Source of the DNA: Verrucomicrobiia bacterium
GTDB taxonomy: Bacteria > Verrucomicrobiota > Verrucomicrobiia > Limisphaerales > JADLHS01
Assembly: GCA_026125285.1 (NCBI GenBank)
Contig: JAHCLO010000010.1
Location: 62,001-126,000 of the forward strand
Length of the DNA stretch: 64,000 nucleotides
Reading direction: 5' to 3'
In this document: positions 61,246-64,000 of the stretch, in pieces
How the letters are laid out: each line of letters starts with the position of its first letter
Numbering within the stretch: the stretch's first letter is position 1
The notes under the pieces: model-generated
What the model was told of the DNA's origin: nothing
What the model saw: the letters and a program-made list of their open reading frames with translations, nothing else
The model's database searches: none
Made by a program: the position numbers and the translations under genes

Positions 61246-62424
61246 ATGCCGCGCCAGCTCAAAACCGGCTACTTCGTGATCGAGGGTTTGAACTCCTTCG
61301 GGACCACCTACTATTTCTACTACTTCTACTTCTTCATGCAGCAGCAGTTTGGGTTTGGGGACAAAGCCAACCTGCTGCTGGCGGCGCTGAATGGCTTTAT
61401 TTATGTCTTCGCCGCGTGGTGGGGGGGACGATTCGCGCAACGCGCGGGATACTTCACCGCCCTTAAAGTGGGCTTTGCCATCATGATCGGCGCGCTGCTG
61501 GTGGGGGCGCAGCTTGAATCGGCTGCCGGCCAGATCATGGTCATGGTCGCCGCCGTGATTGGCATGTGCTTTACCTGGCCGACGCTGGAAGCCCTGGTGA
61601 GCGAAGGCGAGACGCCATTGGGCCTTCAGCGCATGGTGGGTATCTACAATGTCGTGTGGGCCGCGACTGGCGCGATTGCGTACTTCATCGGTGGCGCGCT
61701 GCTGGATCAGTTGGGACTGCGAAGCATGTTCTTCGTGCCCGCGACCGTGTTTGGGATTCAACTGGCGCTCACGCTCTGGCTGGAACGCGGCGTCAGGTCC
61801 GTTCCGTCCGCACCCACTACGATTTCGCCCGAACCCTACGCGCCCCGCGCCAACCCGCGGCCCATCGCGCGCACGAAAATGTTCCTGCGCCTGGCTTGGC
61901 TGGCCAACCCCTTTGCCTACATCGCGATCAACACACTGGTCGCAGTGATGCCCGGTGTGGCGCAACGCTTGGAACTATCCACGACCCAGGCCGGGTTCTT
62001 CTGCTCGGTATGGTGCTTTGCGCGGCTCGGGGCGTTCTGGGGTTTATGGTTCTGGCCGGGTTGGCACTATCGGTTCCGCTGGCTGGTGACGTCGTACTTG
62101 GCGCTGCTCGGCACCTTTGTTTTGATTCTCACCGTCCCCAGCCTGCCGGTGCTGGTGCTCGCCCAACTGGTCTTGGGCGCGGCCATCGGGTTGATCTATT
62201 ACTCCTCACTGTTCTATTCCATGGACGTGGGCGAAACCAAGGGTGAACACGGCGGCATCCACGAGGCAGCCATCGGTTTGGGTAATTTCGCCGGCCCGGC
62301 CGTGGGGGCGGCCTCCCTGCACTTCCTGCCGCACTATGCCAACAGCGGCGCTCTGGCTGTCAGCGCGCTGTTGCTCTGCGGTTTGGGCGGCTTGCTGACC
62401 ATCCGGTTCAAGACGAAAACTTGA
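61246..62424 (+). CDS. MFS transporter
   Basis: About 392 residues with roughly 12 membrane helices. N-terminal half begins LKTGYFVIEGLNSFGTTYYF, then AALNGFIYVFAAWWGGRFAQ with the loop 2-3 GGRFAQR; second half has LAWLANPFAYIAINTLVAVM and VLAQLVLGAAIGLIYYSSLF. Solute unknown. ATG 61246 is chosen because the longer frame overlaps the Nudix gene. Confidence 0.88.
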   Translation: MPRQLKTGYFVIEGLNSFGTTYYFYYFYFFMQQQFGFGDKANLLLAALNGFIYVFAAWWGGRFAQRAGYFTALKVGFAIMIGALLVGAQLESAAGQIMVMVAAVIGMCFTWPTLEALVSEGETPLGLQRMVGIYNVVWAATGAIAYFIGGALLDQLGLRSMFFVPATVFGIQLALTLWLERGVRSVPSAPTTISPEPYAPRANPRPIARTKMFLRLAWLANPFAYIAINTLVAVMPGVAQRLELSTTQAGFFCSVWCFARLGAFWGLWFWPGWHYRFRWLVTSYLALLGTFVLILTVPSLPVLVLAQLVLGAAIGLIYYSSLFYSMDVGETKGEHGGIHEAAIGLGNFAGPAVGAASLHFLPHYANSGALAVSALLLCGLGGLLTIRFKTKT

Positions 62425-62499
62425 TAACTGCCCGGTTTCCCTTCATGCTTGCGGACGATTCACGGTGAATGGCCCGATATCCTAACCCGTTTAACCAAC

Positions 62500-63270
62500 A
62501 TGTCATTACTTGCAGGCAAACTCGGCATCGTCTTTGGGGTCGCCAACAAGCGCTCCATCGCTTGGGCCATCGCACAGGCTTGGGCCCGGTCCGGCGCCCA
62601 ACTTGCCTTCACCTACCAGGGGGAACGTCTCAAGGAGAACGTCGAGGAACTCGCCGGCACCTTCGGCGCCGATACCCTCATCCTGCCCTGTGATGTAACC
62701 AAGGATGAAGACATCGCGCGCGTCTTCAGCGAAGTCGGCGCCAAGTTCGGCAAGTTGCACCTATTGCTACATTCCGTGGCGTTCGCGCCCAAGGATGCGC
62801 TGGAAGGTGAATTCGTGAACACCAGCCGGGAAGCGTTCCGCATCGCGCACGATGTCAGCGCGTATTCCCTCGTCGCGCTGTCCCGCGCCGCCGCACCGCT
62901 CATGCCCGACGGCGGCAGCATCATTGCCATGAGTTATTACGGCGCGGAAAAAGTCGTGCCCCACTACAACGTCATGGGCGTGGCGAAGGCCGCACTGGAG
63001 GCCAGCACCCGTTATCTGGCCTACGACCTCGGCCCGAAGAAAATCCGGGTCAACTGCATCAGCGCCGGCCCCGTGAACACCCTGGCCGCGCGCGGCATTG
63101 CTGGCTTCACCGACATGCTCAAGCATTACGAAGCCAAGTCCCCGCTCAAACGCAACGTGCTGTCTGAGGAACTCGGCGCCACCGGCACCTTCCTCGCCAG
63201 CGACGGCGCGGGCGCCATCACCGGACAGGTCATTTACGTGGACAGCGGCTACCAGATCATGGGCATGTAA
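62500..63270 (+). CDS. fabI: Enoyl-[acyl-carrier-protein] reductase (NADH), FabI type
   Basis: 256 residues. FabI reduces enoyl-ACP in the last step of each fatty acid elongation cycle. Starts MSLLAGKLGIVFGVANKRSI, the family's modified nucleotide-binding loop; LHSVAFAPKDALEGEFVNTS; the active site SYYGAEKVVPHYNVMGVAKA has both tyrosines and the Lys of Y-x6-K; the C-terminus has TGQVIYVDSGYQIMG. ATG 62500 preferred over an upstream in-frame start at 62449. Confidence 0.96.
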   Translation: MSLLAGKLGIVFGVANKRSIAWAIAQAWARSGAQLAFTYQGERLKENVEELAGTFGADTLILPCDVTKDEDIARVFSEVGAKFGKLHLLLHSVAFAPKDALEGEFVNTSREAFRIAHDVSAYSLVALSRAAAPLMPDGGSIIAMSYYGAEKVVPHYNVMGVAKAALEASTRYLAYDLGPKKIRVNCISAGPVNTLAARGIAGFTDMLKHYEAKSPLKRNVLSEELGATGTFLASDGAGAITGQVIYVDSGYQIMGM

Positions 63271-63394
63271 CCTCGGTGGGTGAGCCCCTGCCAGCGGGTG
63301 GGTGTGAGTCTGCCGCTCCTCCGCCCCCCGCGATTCGATATCGTATGATGCCGGTTCACACGTCACGGTGCGGAGTTCTGAACTCAACCAGAAC

Positions 63395-64000
63395 TCAACG
63401 GCCCAGCAAGAAGTGAAACGCCCGCTTTAGCGTCGCCAGCTTGACTCGCGGCGGTGGGTAGCGCAATCGCGGGTCAAAGCCGAGCGCAGCACGTAACACG
63501 GAGCGCCGGTGACTGAAGCACTCAAAACTGGCCTGCCCGTGATAAGCTCCGAAACCGCTGTCGCCCAGTCCGCCAAAGGGAAGATCATTGCCGATCATGT
63601 GGGTGACCACGTCGTTCAGGCCGACCCCGCCGGAGCGGGTTTGTTCGAGCACCTGTTCCTGTGTCGTCCGATTCCGGGTGAACAAATACAACGCCAGCGG
63701 CGTGGGCCGGTCGCGCAGCAACGCCAGTGCCTCTTCGAGGCGCGAAAATTCCACCACGGGCAGAACTGGTCCAAAGATTTCCTCAGCCATTACGGGAGCG
63801 TCCATCGGCACGTCGGTCAGGATGGTCGGCGCGAGGTAGAGGCTCTCGGCGTCGTGCTGTCCGCCGTGCGCTATCTGGCCGTTGTCCAGGTAGCTGGTCA
63901 GGCGATCAAAATGGCGACGGTTGATGATGCGTCCGTAATCGGGGCTGGTGGCTGGATCGGCACCGTAAAACTCGCCGATGGCCTGCTTCACCGATGCCAG
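63395..64000 (-). CDS. Aldehyde dehydrogenase, C-terminal part (5' end outside window)
   Basis: About 200 residues of an NAD(P)-dependent aldehyde dehydrogenase, open to the window edge. LAPTILTDVPMDAPVMAEEI then FGPVLPVVEF is the conserved E-x-FGP segment, followed by GGVGLNDVVTHMIGNDLPFG and GLGDSGFGAYHGQASFECFS. The layout and hydrophobic/basic C-terminus (RVKLATLKRAFHFLLGR) suggest the class 3, fatty-aldehyde-type branch. The catalytic Cys would be upstream of the window. Confidence 0.92.
   Translation of the reverse strand: MASVKQAIGEFYGADPATSPDYGRIINRRHFDRLTSYLDNGQIAHGGQHDAESLYLAPTILTDVPMDAPVMAEEIFGPVLPVVEFSRLEEALALLRDRPTPLALYLFTRNRTTQEQVLEQTRSGGVGLNDVVTHMIGNDLPFGGLGDSGFGAYHGQASFECFSHRRSVLRAALGFDPRLRYPPPRVKLATLKRAFHFLLGR

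Overview
The window is high-GC, densely coded DNA that most resembles a member of the Verrucomicrobiota (Limisphaerales/Pedosphaera-like). The signs are a Gram-negative TamA/TamB envelope pair, a pseudopilin with an H-X9-DG tail, Gfo/Idh/MocA oxidoreductases paired with a double DUF1080 protein, very large secreted proteins, a RAYT transposase, and many families of short palindromic repeats. The lineage is inferred from gene style, not from a marker gene. LAYOUT: (1) 1-3765, [NiFe]-hydrogenase maturation genes hypF(partial)-hypC-hypD-[tandem GxxExxY protein]-hypE. (2) 3997-11275, a pseudopilin diverging from a propeller-type sensor kinase and its response regulator, then a subtilase and an ECF sigma factor. 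(3) 11532-24883, a 1580-residue multidomain vWA protein, a RAYT transposase bracketed by its probable REP/BIME elements, and a 2396-residue membrane protein that carries one REP element in frame. (4) 24884-25888, a gene graveyard with relics of an N-6 DNA methylase (HsdM) and of a DUF4365-like gene among repeats. (5) 25889-35221, tamA-tamB, a ComM/YifB ATPase, a rhodanese lipid- or membrane-linked protein and a MauE/DoxX-like protein. (6) 35195-45353, a complete type I-C-like CRISPR-Cas locus on the minus strand. (7) 45667-64000, housekeeping and metabolism: two Tat-exported oxidoreductases with a double DUF1080 protein, a CpxP-like protein, two cyclophilins, two Nudix proteins, a hydrolase, HAD, 2-oxoacid:ferredoxin oxidoreductase (korAB), FmdB, an MFS transporter, FabI and a partial aldehyde dehydrogenase. 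THE CRISPR LOCUS is the most unusual part. In transcription order it reads cas5-like, cas3, cas5c, cas8c (with a probable internal cas11c start), cas7, cas4, four-helix-bundle protein, DUF6429 protein, cas1, cas2, then a 4-repeat array. Four things stand out. A second, divergent Cas5 paralogue precedes cas3. Two non-cas genes sit inside the adaptation module. cas1 is frameshifted at a GC-dinucleotide tract. The same 45-bp hairpin element is inserted in frame, in opposite orientations, in cas4 and in the extra cas5, with compensatory stem changes. REPEATS are the other theme. At least six palindromic families, several beginning GTAG and ending CTAC, lie in gaps, inside genes and at gene ends. 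The stop codons of hypD, the sensor kinase, the RAYT gene and the mauE-like gene (the last inside a CRISPR repeat) fall within repeat units. All functional statements are read from the translated sequence and remembered family motifs; no database search was run.
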